From positions 1-64,000 of the forward strand of contig NZ_JACIFV010000024.1 of NCBI RefSeq assembly GCF_014197535.1: 64,000 nucleotides of DNA. The letters run 5' to 3'. The DNA comes from Rhizobium aethiopicum. Lineage in GTDB: Bacteria > Pseudomonadota > Alphaproteobacteria > Rhizobiales > Rhizobiaceae. Of the stretch, positions 7,653-16,787 are shown piece by piece. The stretch's first letter is position 1. Each line of letters begins with the position of its first letter. The translations under genes were made by a program, and so were the position numbers. Below the pieces are notes generated by a model. It ran no database searches. It saw only the letters and a list, made by a program, of their open reading frames with translations, and had not been told where the DNA came from.

Positions 7653-8921
7653 TCAACGGACGCTGGCAGGCATTCTTGCCGCCGACATAAGCGGTTGAGC
7701 AAGCTGATCCAACAGATGGCCCGCATTCTGTTCCTCGCCCAGCGACAATGTCAGCAATCGAGCGACCGCCGGCTGTCCAAGCTGAAGGGCAAGATTACGC
7801 GCGGTGGTGTAAGCGGCAATTTCGTAATGTTCGACGCGCAATGCTGCACCGATGAGAGCCAGATCTGCAGGAGCGTCTTCTCTCTTCTTGCCTTCCGCCA
7901 TCACCTCTTCACCCTCCTCGATCAGGCCAGCCATTCCCTTGCAAGGTTTTGCTCTTGCCGCGGAGCCGAGTACTCGCAGACACTCGTTCAGCCGTTCGAC
8001 CTGCGCTTCGGTCTCGGCCAGATGTTTCTGCAGCAAAGTCTGCAGTTGCTGGGAGCGGGCTGCCTTCTGCAGCTTGGGGAGCGCTTTGAGCAACTGCTTT
8101 TCCGCATGCAGCAGGTCGCGAAGCTCGTCCACGAGCACCGCCTCGATCCCTTCCGATCTTTCCGGCGGCGCGCTTCGCGCGTCGATCACCGGTGCAGTCT
8201 CGTCGGCGCCCTTGAACGCCTGGAATGCCGGAGCCTCGACGAATTTCCAGGGCTCTCCTTCGTTCCACGGACCGCGAGCATCGACCTCACCGAGGTCGCC
8301 TTCGCCCGTCGAGTCGTTGAAGAATTGGTCGACGAGCCCCGGTGTGGGAGCGATTCTTCCAACACTGAGGGGAGGTCTACCCATGCTTTCGAGTGCGAGC
8401 TGGAATGCCCGCATATGGGTGATCTCTCTTGTCATGAGAAATTGCAGAGCGTCCTTCGTGCCGGAATCGCGGCAGAAGTCGATCAGGCGTTCATAGACGA
8501 TCTTGGCACGGGCTTCGGCTGCGATATTGCTTCGCAAGTCCACGTCCAGCTCGCCGGTTATCTTCAGATAGTCGGCCGTCCAAGGGTTGCCCATGGAATT
8601 GAAAAGGTTCACGCCGCCGCCGCCAGCAATAGCAATCAAAGGATCGGCTTCAGCCTCCTCGCGAACGGACTTCAACGGTTTGAGGTGCATCCTGGCAAGC
8701 GTGCCGACGATTTCGAGATGGCTGAGCTCCTCGGTGCCGATATCCATCAGCAGGTCTTTCCGCCCGGGATCCTCGCAGTTCAGGCCTTGGATCGAGTATT
8801 GCATCGCCGCCGCGAGTTCGCCGTTGGCGCCGCCGAACTGCTCGAGGAGCATATTTCCGAATCGGGGATCAGGCTCATCCACCCGAACGGTGTACATGAG
8901 CTTTTTGACGTGATGATACAT
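7653..8921 (-). CDS. Manganese catalase fused to a DUF892 (YciE/YciF-like) ferritin-like domain
   Basis: Start at ATG 8921 (AAGGAGG ribosome site) gives 422 residues. Residues 1 to about 270 are a dimanganese catalase. Candidate metal ligands are Glu35, Glu65/His68, Glu136 and His169, with the last two 33 apart as in characterised enzymes, so it should convert hydrogen peroxide to water and oxygen in the cytoplasm. After a linker rich in Pro, Ala and Ser, residues about 275-420 form a DUF892 four-helix bundle (AVLVDELRDLLHAEKQLLKALPKL, then RVEHYEIAAYTTARNLA). DUF892 proteins are usually separate stress-induced polypeptides. A GGAAC-N18-TT promoter candidate lies immediately upstream. A frame extending to 9014 adds only Pro-rich residues. 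Confidence 0.92.
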   Translation of the reverse strand: MYHHVKKLMYTVRVDEPDPRFGNMLLEQFGGANGELAAAMQYSIQGLNCEDPGRKDLLMDIGTEELSHLEIVGTLARMHLKPLKSVREEAEADPLIAIAGGGGVNLFNSMGNPWTADYLKITGELDVDLRSNIAAEARAKIVYERLIDFCRDSGTKDALQFLMTREITHMRAFQLALESMGRPPLSVGRIAPTPGLVDQFFNDSTGEGDLGEVDARGPWNEGEPWKFVEAPAFQAFKGADETAPVIDARSAPPERSEGIEAVLVDELRDLLHAEKQLLKALPKLQKAARSQQLQTLLQKHLAETEAQVERLNECLRVLGSAARAKPCKGMAGLIEEGEEVMAEGKKREDAPADLALIGAALRVEHYEIAAYTTARNLALQLGQPAVARLLTLSLGEEQNAGHLLDQLAQPLMSAARMPASVR

Positions 8922-8948
8922 GCTGCGTCCTCCTTTGAACTCCGGCCT

Positions 8949-8973
8949 AACCGCACTCGGTGGTGAATGTTCC
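8949..8973 (-). promoter_or_regulatory. Candidate EcfG/RpoE2-type promoter for the catalase-DUF892 gene
   Basis: On the minus strand, GGAAC (8973-8969), sixteen bases, then GGTT (8952-8949). The -10-like element ends 28 bases before the ATG, leaving a short leader that contains the AAGGAGG ribosome site. The element has the same GGAAC-N16-GGTT form as the sites at 6044 and 37373. Confidence 0.65.
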
Positions 8974-9220
8974 ACACGGGCCGGGGGAGCCGGCGGAGGA
9001 GGCGGCCTTGGCACCCAACCGAACTTTCATGCAGGTTCACGGCTACGGCGCGTGCGGTTGTCGACTAGCCGCTTTCGCTCCCTGATGGCTAATCAGGAAG
9101 CCACTCATCTTCCTAAGCTACGTTTGCACCAGGGAATTCCAGCCAACATTGAACCGAATCTTCGTCGGGCAGTTTTCGGCAAAGGTGGAAACCATCGTTT
9201 ACAGATCCGAGGATTGCGTA

Positions 9221-9772
9221 ATGAACGACGACCATCCGGAGCACAAAAGCCCAACAACACCGGCCGCGGAAGGATTAACGCCCGCGTTAACCCGTAACAT
9301 CGAAGCTATCATGCAGCGCCGCCGGCAGAGCCAAAATGCAGCGTCTGCTCAGGAGCGTTCCGCTGCTTTGATCAGCAAGTTCGCCGGTTCCATGATGTTC
9401 GTCTACATTCACGTCGTGTTTTACGGAGTCTGGATCATCGCCAATGTAGGATTGCTCCCACAGCTTCCACCCTGGGACCCCTCTTTGGTGATTCTCGCTA
9501 TGGAGGCTTCGGTCGAGGCGATCTTTCTCTCGACGTTTGTCTTGATCAACCAGAACCGAATGGCTGCACAAGACAATATCCGCGCCGACCTCGACCTCCA
9601 GATCAGCCTATTAAACGAACACGAGACGACACGCCTGATCGCCATGGTCGAAGCCATTGCAAAGAAGCTTGAAGTACCGACCGAGGCGGACCACGAGGTC
9701 GAAGAGCTGAAGAAGGACGTCGCGCCGGAAGCCGTGTTGGATCGCATCCAGGCGGAAGGGGAAGACAAGTAG
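9221..9772 (+). CDS. DUF1003 family membrane protein
   Basis: With ATG 9221 the protein has 183 residues. Two adjacent membrane helices (about 55-78, FAGSMMFVYIHVVFYGVWIIAN; about 88-112, SLVILAMEASVEAIFLSTFVLINQNRM) are followed by RADLDLQISLLNEHETTRL and an acidic coiled tail. This order is diagnostic of DUF1003. Members are inner-membrane proteins of unknown role, often in stress regulons. A longer frame from 9149 is possible but adds an unlikely leader. It is divergent from the catalase gene. Confidence 0.88.
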   Translation: MNDDHPEHKSPTTPAAEGLTPALTRNIEAIMQRRRQSQNAASAQERSAALISKFAGSMMFVYIHVVFYGVWIIANVGLLPQLPPWDPSLVILAMEASVEAIFLSTFVLINQNRMAAQDNIRADLDLQISLLNEHETTRLIAMVEAIAKKLEVPTEADHEVEELKKDVAPEAVLDRIQAEGEDK

Positions 9773-9951
9773 AAGTGGCAATGTTCGCGCTGTAAAGGCG
9801 AGCGGATGTTTGCTTCGCACCTTGACCAGGCGCGTATTGCCGTTCGAATAAAAGCGTGGTGACAGAGCTCGCCAGACCCTAGGAACTGGCTGGGCGACGG
9901 ACACGATAACGGATGTGTGTCAAATCGCTACGATTATCGGCTCTTGCGCAA

Positions 9952-10509
9952 TCATCGCGAGCGCTGTTTCGCCAACGGCGTGTCGATTACCCTGACAAGC
10001 TCCAGCTCGATCTCTGACGGCAAAACATCGAACAGCCGGCGGCCGCGACCGAGCAGCACTGGGATCAGATGGATCTGGATCTCGTCCAGCACCCCGGCCC
10101 GGAGTGCTTCTTGCGCCGTGTAACCGCCCCGCAGTTGCACGTCCCGATCGCCGGCCGCAGCCTTCGCCTGCGCCATCGCGCTCTCGATTCCGTCATTCAC
10201 GTAGGTCACCAACGGGTAACCCCAACGCGCGGCGGGCGGCGGAGGCCGGTGACTGGGCACGAAGATCGGGGCACCGTCATGACTGCCTCCCCAGTGATCC
10301 ATCAGCTCGGCGGTCCGCCGGCCGGCAAGGACTGAACCCGCCGCCTTCCATTCGGCTTCAAATTCACAGACGGGCCGGGCCTGAGCGGATCCCTCGTCCG
10401 CGCCCGCCCAGTGGTGCAGCCGCTCTCCATCCTCGCCTCCAAGATAATCGTTATCGTCGGCGATATAGCCATCGAGTGACATCGACATGTCGAGGATGGA
10501 TTTGGACAT
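9952..10509 (-). CDS. RibD C-terminal/dihydrofolate-reductase-fold protein
   Basis: Starting at ATG 10509 (AGGAG ribosome site), the 185-residue protein opens with SKSILDMSMSLDGYIAD, the signature of the RibD-C/DHFR-like family. The motifs VLAGRRTAELMDHWGG and LRGGYTAQEALRAGVLDEIQIHLIPVLLGRGRRLFD follow. Family members reduce pteridine- or riboflavin-precursor-like substrates with NADPH, but most single-domain bacterial copies are uncharacterised. No riboflavin gene is nearby. Confidence 0.88.
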   Translation of the reverse strand: MSKSILDMSMSLDGYIADDNDYLGGEDGERLHHWAGADEGSAQARPVCEFEAEWKAAGSVLAGRRTAELMDHWGGSHDGAPIFVPSHRPPPPAARWGYPLVTYVNDGIESAMAQAKAAAGDRDVQLRGGYTAQEALRAGVLDEIQIHLIPVLLGRGRRLFDVLPSEIELELVRVIDTPLAKQRSR

Positions 10510-10683
10510 TTCGTTCTCCTGTGACGAGGTCAAGTGTGCGAAGGATCCTGTCGGCAGGTGCCGTGAGCGCGGCGCCGAATCCGATCATTAGGCTCGTTAG
10601 ACGTATTCACGACGATCAATGTTGCACGGCAATTGGACTGTCGAAAGGACCGATTGTCACAAACGCGTCGGCCCCGCCCGCTG

Positions 10684-12390
10684 TCACGTCTCCGGCAGGC
10701 CTGCCTTTCGGAAGCCGTCGACAAAGTGGTCTCGTACAGATGCATCGCGCAGCGGCTGGGAACTGAGCCAATGGCCGATCGTGAAATGAGGGTGGGCGAT
10801 CAGGAACAATTCCGCCTCTCGCCGCGCCTCCTCATGGTGGCCCAATTGCGCAAGCGCAGCAGCCAGGAACTTGCGTGAGTTGGTACGATACGTTTCTTTC
10901 CTGCGCAGTGTAGCGGTTGCCGCCTCATAGTCACCCGCGGCGTATTGCGCCTGCCCAAGATGACAAAGATACCAGCAGGCTGGATAGGGATTGAGCCGCA
11001 GAGCTTTTTCGATCTGTGCCAGTCCGTCGGCAATCCTGCCGTCCAGCACGGACATATCAGACATGGCGGCCCAGGTGTCGGCGTGGTTGGGGTCGAGTTT
11101 CAGGGCCATGGCGAAGGCGGCCTCCGATTCCTCCCATCGCCGCTCATAAGCCAGGATGGTCCCCAGAACGTAACGGCAGCCGGCATCGTTGGGATCCAGG
11201 TCGACCGCCTTCTGCGCTGATGTCACCGCCATCCGACGATTCGGATCTTCGGGCTCGCCGAAATGAGTCCAGGCAAGCCAACGATTATAGGCGAGCAGAC
11301 CGAGCGCCTCGGCATATGACGGCTCGAGCTTGACCGCGCGTTGGAGCAGCAAATAGGCCTCACGCTCGGTTTGCGGCGACTCTTCCGTCAGGAGGCGGGC
11401 GCGCACACACAGATCGTAGGCCTCAAAGTTTTTCGGCCGATTGCGCGGCGTCGGGATGGTCAGCCGGCCGACGAGAGCTTCGACAATCTTGGCGTTGACC
11501 TCATCCTGCAACTCGAAAACATCTTCCAACGTCCTGTCAAACCGTTCGGCCCACAAGTGCTGGCCGCCAAGCGTGTCGACCAATTGGGCATTGATGCGGA
11601 CGCGGCCCATTGCGCGTCTGGCGCTCCCCTCGAGGACGTAGCGGACGCCGAGTTCCTGGGCGACGAGCCGTACGTCGACCGCCTTGCCCTTGTAGCCGTA
11701 GACGGAATTGCGCGCGATGACGAACAGGCCAGCCGTGCGGGAAAGGTCGGTGATCAGGTCTTCGGTCAAGCCGTCGACGAAAGGCTCGTCCGCTTCATTC
11801 CCACTCATATTCGTGAACGGCAATACAGCGATCGAAGGATTTTCCGGCAGCGGCAATATGCTCTGCAGCGCATCCGGCCAATGCCACGCGTGGACCGGGC
11901 GAGTCAGGTTCTTCAGGTGGCGTTCGCCCGCATCGAAGAACTGGTCGGCGATCTCACCGACGATCTCGCCGTGAACGCTGGCTGAAATGCAGATACCTCC
12001 CGGCGCGGCCTGCGTCTGGAGGCGGGCCGCGACATTGACCCCGTCGCCGAGGACGTCTGAACCGTCGTCAATGACATCTCCGAGATTGACACCCACGCGC
12101 AAAAGCAGCCGCCGGTCTTCGGAAGCCTCAACGGCAGTGGTGGCCTGTTGCATTTCCAACGCTGCTGCGACCGCTTCCACCGCGCTGCCGAATTCCATCA
12201 AGAAGCCGTCGCCCACGACCTTGAAGATGCGACCATTGTGACGCATCACAGCCGGCTCGATAGTGCCGGAACGGAGATCCCTGAGGTTATCAAGCGTTCC
12301 GACTTCATCAGCCTCCATCAGGCGCGAATATCCCACCACATCGGCAACGACGATGACGGCAAGGCGACGCTGAAGAGAATGGTTCGTCAT
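10684..12390 (-). CDS. Class III nucleotide cyclase with TolB-like and TPR domains
   Basis: The 568-residue protein has three parts. Residues 1-175 are a class III cyclase catalytic domain with both metal-binding aspartates (Asp17 in VVADVVGYSRLM; Asp61 in VVGDGFLMEF) and GDGVNVAARLQ. Residues about 188-330 are a TolB-like module typical of these rhizobial cyclases (NPSIAVLPFTNMSGN ... FVIARNSVYGYKGK ... YVLEGSARR). Residues 340-560 are tetratricopeptide repeats. It is probably a cytosolic adenylate cyclase controlled by protein contacts. A second cyclase gene lies 230 bases upstream on the same strand. Confidence 0.9.
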   Translation of the reverse strand: MTNHSLQRRLAVIVVADVVGYSRLMEADEVGTLDNLRDLRSGTIEPAVMRHNGRIFKVVGDGFLMEFGSAVEAVAAALEMQQATTAVEASEDRRLLLRVGVNLGDVIDDGSDVLGDGVNVAARLQTQAAPGGICISASVHGEIVGEIADQFFDAGERHLKNLTRPVHAWHWPDALQSILPLPENPSIAVLPFTNMSGNEADEPFVDGLTEDLITDLSRTAGLFVIARNSVYGYKGKAVDVRLVAQELGVRYVLEGSARRAMGRVRINAQLVDTLGGQHLWAERFDRTLEDVFELQDEVNAKIVEALVGRLTIPTPRNRPKNFEAYDLCVRARLLTEESPQTEREAYLLLQRAVKLEPSYAEALGLLAYNRWLAWTHFGEPEDPNRRMAVTSAQKAVDLDPNDAGCRYVLGTILAYERRWEESEAAFAMALKLDPNHADTWAAMSDMSVLDGRIADGLAQIEKALRLNPYPACWYLCHLGQAQYAAGDYEAATATLRRKETYRTNSRKFLAAALAQLGHHEEARREAELFLIAHPHFTIGHWLSSQPLRDASVRDHFVDGFRKAGLPET

Positions 12391-12621
12391 TTGAGGACAA
12401 GCCCAACGACCGGGTTCCCAAGTTATTGTTCGAGCGCGGGTGAGTCAACAAAAGGTAAGAGGTGCCCAGGCGACCTCCATCTCCATCAAGCCGTCTTTGT
12501 GACCGCCGGCGTCGAAGTGGACGACACGGAAATGTGTATCCACGGAAAGCGGATGGTTCTTGAACGTCTGGGTCGACGAGGTTGGTGCCTATGGAAGGCG
12601 ACAACCCGCGCGAACGTGAGC

Positions 12622-15090
12622 CTACGCCCCAGGCTTGTGACAAAGCCGATCGAGCGTGTCTCGAAGTGCGGCGGCGGCCTGATCGCGCTCATCGGTGGAC
12701 ATAAGCTCGGGCTCAGCTTCCAATCTCAGGTGCGGCAGTTCGGTCCGGACAGTACGACGGCTGCGGACCAGATTTTCCTTCAGATCGACCACGCGATAGG
12801 TGGCGACCGGATAGGCTATTCCCTTTACGAGGACATGCCCCAGTTCCTCACACTCGATCGTGTCCTTCACTTGCGCAAACGTCTCATAAGAAATGAGCAC
12901 GGTGCCCGGCGACGCTTCCTGCTCAAGGCGCGAGGCGAGATTCACGGCGCCGCCGATTATCGTGTAATCCATCCGGTCCTCGCTGCCGAAGTTGCCCACA
13001 GTGCAGTAGTCTGTGTGAATGCCGATGCGGCAGCGCAGCGGTGTTTCAATCCCGATATCGCGCCAGATTTCCCCAAGCTCGCTCATTCGCTTTTGCATGG
13101 CGAGAGCCATCTGCACGCAGGCGAGCGCGTCATCCTTGACGCCGCGGGTTTCCGGATCGCCGAAAAACATCAGGATGGCGTCTCCGACATACTTGTCGAT
13201 CGTCGCGCCGTGATCTGAAGCAATCTTCGACATTTCCGTCAGGTAGTGATTGAGGAGCTGTGTGAGATCCTCGGATTCCATTTTGTCTGTGGTTTCGGTA
13301 AAGCCGGCGATATCGGAGAAGCATATCGTCAGCTTCTTCCGCTGGCTGGCGATCCTGACGTCCTGGCGGCCGGTGAATATGGAGTTATACACCTGCGGCG
13401 CCAGGTATTTCGCCAGCTTGCTGGAAAGCGCCTCGAGAGCTGCGGATTTCTCGGCAAGGTTTTCCTCCCGTTGCTTCAGCTCGGTGATATCAGAGTAGAC
13501 GGCCACCGTGCCGCCACCCGTGATCCGCCGCTCGCTAATCATGATCCATCGCCCGTCGCGACGCCGCTGCACCCACGTTTCACCAGGGTTGCGATGCCGC
13601 GAAAGCCGCTCGGCAATCCACTCCTCGACTCGCCCCTCAGCATCCTTGATGTAGCCGCCCTCAGCGGACCGGCGAACAATCTGCTCGAATGTCGTGCCGG
13701 GTGTCATTTCCTCCAGGCCGGCGTACAACAGCTCGCGGTAGCGGCTATTGCTCAGCACGAGCCTGTCCTCGCCATCGTACAGAGCGAATCCTTCGGAGAT
13801 GCTCTCGATGGCATCCACAAGTCGCTGGCGCGCTTCCGCAACCTCGCGCAGGCTGTTTTCCTCCACCTCGACCGCAGTATCCCGGAACAGCCTGAGCGCC
13901 CCTGCCATGCGGCCGATTTCGTCGCGGCCTCCGACGGGCATCTGCGCTTGCAGATTGCCGCCCGCGATTGCCAGCATGCTTTGGCTCACCTCTCCCAGAC
14001 GGGCGAGAAGGCTGCGGTCGACATAGAGCCAGACAACCAGAACCGAACTCAGGAGGCTTAGAAGGGCGGAGCCAAGGACAATGCCGGTGCCGTAGCGCCG
14101 GACGACCGAGGCTTCGAGGGCGGACGCGGCGATCTCATGGTTTGCCTTTGCAACCAGGCGATCGACGGCCGCGGTAAGGTCGCGCGATAGTCGACTGTTT
14201 TCAGCCAGAAGCTGCTCGCCCTTTGCCAGGACAGCAAACTCGTCCTGTCGTACCTTCGGGATCGCGTTCTCACCGTCGGTCAGCGACTTTAACTCGTCCA
14301 ACCGTTGTTGGAAGCGGGTCCGCAACTTTTCATCGATCTCGGTGGAGACCGTTTCGAGTACGGCGAGCGACCGGCGCAGCGGAAACAGGATCAGCTTCAG
14401 ATCTCCCGGCGTACGCGCGTTGGCAGTCTTGACCAGCGCGTCGTTGACTGCTGAGATCTCCTGTTGCGCCCTCTGCTGGGGGATGTAGGCCGCGATTGCC
14501 TTGACCAGGTCGCTCGGCGCCGCAGCACGCGCGTCGGGTGGTGCGGCGGAATCAGTCGCCGCTGCACGCCACTGCGGGACCTTCGAGTTCATCACGGCGA
14601 TACCGGGCGCGATGAGACGCTGACTTGCATTTGTCGTATCCGATAAGCGGCGCAGCAACTCCTCCTTGCGCTGAACCATGGTAAGGCGAGCGGCGACAAG
14701 ATCGTCGAGAGCATCGAGGTTTCGTCGTAGACCAATCACCGCGTCTTCGATTTCAGTCACCGCCGTCGCGCTGACTGCGGTGCCTTTAAGTGCGGCGAGC
14801 AACTCTTCGAGACGCCCCATCTCGAGTCCGATCGCAGCCGAGACCTCGTTGTGCTGAACCGTGCTGGTCGCCGCCAGCACTGAGGGCGCGGTTGAGGCGA
14901 CCCTCTCAGCCTGGCGCGACAATTGGAGAGAGGCGAGCGCCGTCGGGACCCGTTCCTTGGTGATGCGATCGACCACGTCGCCGACCTGAAGGAAGGCATA
15001 GAGAGCTGCGGCGGTCGCGAGCACTGCGAAGGTGCTGATGCCGAAGAAAGCGAGCAACAAGCGCCCTCGTATGCCGACGCGTTCAAACAT
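12622..15090 (-). CDS. Membrane sensor adenylate/guanylate cyclase (HAMP-PAS-cyclase)
   Basis: The 822-residue protein has a first membrane helix at 11-34 and a long helical sensor region. A second helix follows at 335-357, then a HAMP linker at about 358-408, a PAS domain at about 423-540 ([20 protein letters not shown]), a coiled linker, and a class III cyclase domain at 584-770. The metal aspartates Asp593 ([11 protein letters not shown]) and Asp637 ([13 protein letters not shown]) are present. It should make cyclic nucleotide in response to a periplasmic or membrane signal. The extracytoplasmic part is all-helical, like chemoreceptor-type sensors. The branched-chain amino acid binding protein gene lies 83 bases upstream, and the three genes may form a unit. 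Confidence 0.92.
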   Translation of the reverse strand: MFERVGIRGRLLLAFFGISTFAVLATAAALYAFLQVGDVVDRITKERVPTALASLQLSRQAERVASTAPSVLAATSTVQHNEVSAAIGLEMGRLEELLAALKGTAVSATAVTEIEDAVIGLRRNLDALDDLVAARLTMVQRKEELLRRLSDTTNASQRLIAPGIAVMNSKVPQWRAAATDSAAPPDARAAAPSDLVKAIAAYIPQQRAQQEISAVNDALVKTANARTPGDLKLILFPLRRSLAVLETVSTEIDEKLRTRFQQRLDELKSLTDGENAIPKVRQDEFAVLAKGEQLLAENSRLSRDLTAAVDRLVAKANHEIAASALEASVVRRYGTGIVLGSALLSLLSSVLVVWLYVDRSLLARLGEVSQSMLAIAGGNLQAQMPVGGRDEIGRMAGALRLFRDTAVEVEENSLREVAEARQRLVDAIESISEGFALYDGEDRLVLSNSRYRELLYAGLEEMTPGTTFEQIVRRSAEGGYIKDAEGRVEEWIAERLSRHRNPGETWVQRRRDGRWIMISERRITGGGTVAVYSDITELKQREENLAEKSAALEALSSKLAKYLAPQVYNSIFTGRQDVRIASQRKKLTICFSDIAGFTETTDKMESEDLTQLLNHYLTEMSKIASDHGATIDKYVGDAILMFFGDPETRGVKDDALACVQMALAMQKRMSELGEIWRDIGIETPLRCRIGIHTDYCTVGNFGSEDRMDYTIIGGAVNLASRLEQEASPGTVLISYETFAQVKDTIECEELGHVLVKGIAYPVATYRVVDLKENLVRSRRTVRTELPHLRLEAEPELMSTDERDQAAAALRDTLDRLCHKPGA

Positions 15091-15173
15091 AGCGGCAACT
15101 GCAAGGTCTTGCTTGCGCAGCCACTAAAGTCTGCACAGATTGGCCTAAAACGATCCACCCGGCCGGCGGTTGA

Positions 15174-16271
15174 CTATTCCAGCGGCACGTATTCGCCACC
15201 CTTCCAGACATACCAAATCCAGCTTTGCACGGTGAGGTCGCCCTTGTCGTCGAAATCCACCCGGCCCATTACCGTTTCAAATTGGTTACCTTGCATTGAG
15301 GCGATCACCTCTTGCGGCCTTAAAGAACCGGCCTTCTTCACCGCCTGCGACCAGACCTGGACGGCGGAGTAACTGAGCAGTGTGTAGCCTGCAGGCTCGA
15401 AATTCTCGGCACGGAAACGCTCGACGACTTGAGCCGCCTGAGGGACGCGCCGAGGGTCCGCGCTAAATGTGAAGAGGGTACCCTCCGCGGCAGATCCGGC
15501 GATCAGCGCAAAGTCCTCGCTCGCCATGCCATCGCCTGAGACGAGTTGAAGTGCGTAGGCACGGTCTCGCGAAGCGCGAACCATAAGCGCGACCTCGGGC
15601 AAATACCCACCAACATACAACACGGCGATGCCGGCGCCCTGTAACGCAGAGATCTCGGCCGTATAGTCGTTCTTCCCAGGGGTGAAGGCCTCGTAGATCG
15701 CTTCGGTGACACCCCGCTTATTCAACTGCTTCCTGGTCTCGTCGGCGAGCCCCTTCCCATAGGTGGTGTTGTCGTGAAGGATCGCTATTTTCTTGTCACC
15801 CCAATGATCGGCCAGATAGTTGCCGGCTACCACCCCCTGCGCGTCGTCGCGACCAATGACGCGGAAAACATTGGCACGACCTTGTTCGGTCAACAGCGGA
15901 TTGGTCGAACCGGGTGAAATCTGTAGAACTCCCGCGGCCTCGTACACCTTGGATGCCGGGATCGAGGCTTGGGAACAGTAATGCCCGATGACGAGCACCA
16001 CACCATCAGCCACCAGTTTCTGGGCGGCCGCCACAGCCTGCTCGGGATCGCAAAAGTCGTCGACCGTGATGAGTTGCACCTTCTGCCCGAGCACGCCGCC
16101 AGTCGCATTGATGTCGGCCACTGCCATCTCTGTGCCGCGCTGCATCTGCTCCCCGATCCAGGCAAGCGGTCCTGTGACCGGGCCTGCCGCTCCGATCAGG
16201 ATCTCCGCCCGCGCTATACTGCCAAGGGAAACGACGAGCGCGACGATAGCTGCAGTGATGCTGCTGCGCAT
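15174..16271 (-). CDS. Periplasmic branched-chain amino-acid-type binding protein
   Basis: The 365-residue protein has a signal peptide (residues 1-22, ending SIARA) and the periplasmic-binding-protein fold of the LivJ/LivK class (ILIGAAGPVTGPLAWIGEQMQRGTEMAVADINATGG; then CSQASIPASKVYEAAGVLQISPGSTNP). Cys74 and Cys98 could pair. No permease or ATPase genes are adjacent, so it is either an orphan binding protein for a transporter encoded elsewhere or a ligand receptor for the membrane cyclase downstream. The latter is inferred from adjacency and shared orientation. Confidence 0.9.
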   Translation of the reverse strand: MRSSITAAIVALVVSLGSIARAEILIGAAGPVTGPLAWIGEQMQRGTEMAVADINATGGVLGQKVQLITVDDFCDPEQAVAAAQKLVADGVVLVIGHYCSQASIPASKVYEAAGVLQISPGSTNPLLTEQGRANVFRVIGRDDAQGVVAGNYLADHWGDKKIAILHDNTTYGKGLADETRKQLNKRGVTEAIYEAFTPGKNDYTAEISALQGAGIAVLYVGGYLPEVALMVRASRDRAYALQLVSGDGMASEDFALIAGSAAEGTLFTFSADPRRVPQAAQVVERFRAENFEPAGYTLLSYSAVQVWSQAVKKAGSLRPQEVIASMQGNQFETVMGRVDFDDKGDLTVQSWIWYVWKGGEYVPLE

Positions 16272-16787
16272 GGTGAACCTCCTTCACAGCTTACGCCAAT
16301 TCTGTCCCCGCCGACAGCCCCTGCGCAGGCGCAGCTGCAGCGCGCTTGCCTCTTATCCGTATGGGCTGGTCAGCAGTTGACGTTCCTGCGGGTACCTCAT
16401 TGTCTGCTTTGGGCGAATCCCAGCCCTTGGCGGCAAGAACTTTGACGTCCGCTTTTCGTGTTGGGTTCCTAACAGCGCACTGCCGGCTTCCGGCCCAAAT
16501 CGGTCATTCCTTCTGCAGCCGAGCCGGCTGCTGATGCGCTTGCCGCCAAGCTGGCGCGGCAGCCCGCAAGTTCACGCCTAACTGCTTGTGGGAGTAGCTC
16601 CAGAGTCTCTGCATGGATCGTTTTGGATGCGTCTGCAGCCCCTGCGGTCAGCCCCGCTGGCAATTCGAGAACAGCTCCTACGCCTTTAGGTCAAAGCGTC
16701 TGTAACTAACGCCTCTGGCGCCTTGCAGCGGTTCAGGGCATCCTATGATGGCTGAAAGTTGTGTCTATGGCAGTTGGAGGAATGCCG
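16272..16787. repeat. Intergenic space with repeat copy (16425-16512)
   Basis: This 516-bp gap between divergent genes contains a copy of the repeat also seen at 3868-3960 (ggcggcaaga, ttttcgtgttggg, ccggcttccggccc, tcattccttc). No convincing coding frame was found. Promoters for the binding-protein gene (leftward) and the EF-G-like gene (rightward) must lie here but no clear box is recognised. Confidence 0.6.

Noticed and set aside
16469-16663. Minus-strand 64-codon frame in the gap before the EF-G-like gene
   Set aside because: It runs into the dispersed repeat and has an Ala/Ser-rich product with no support.
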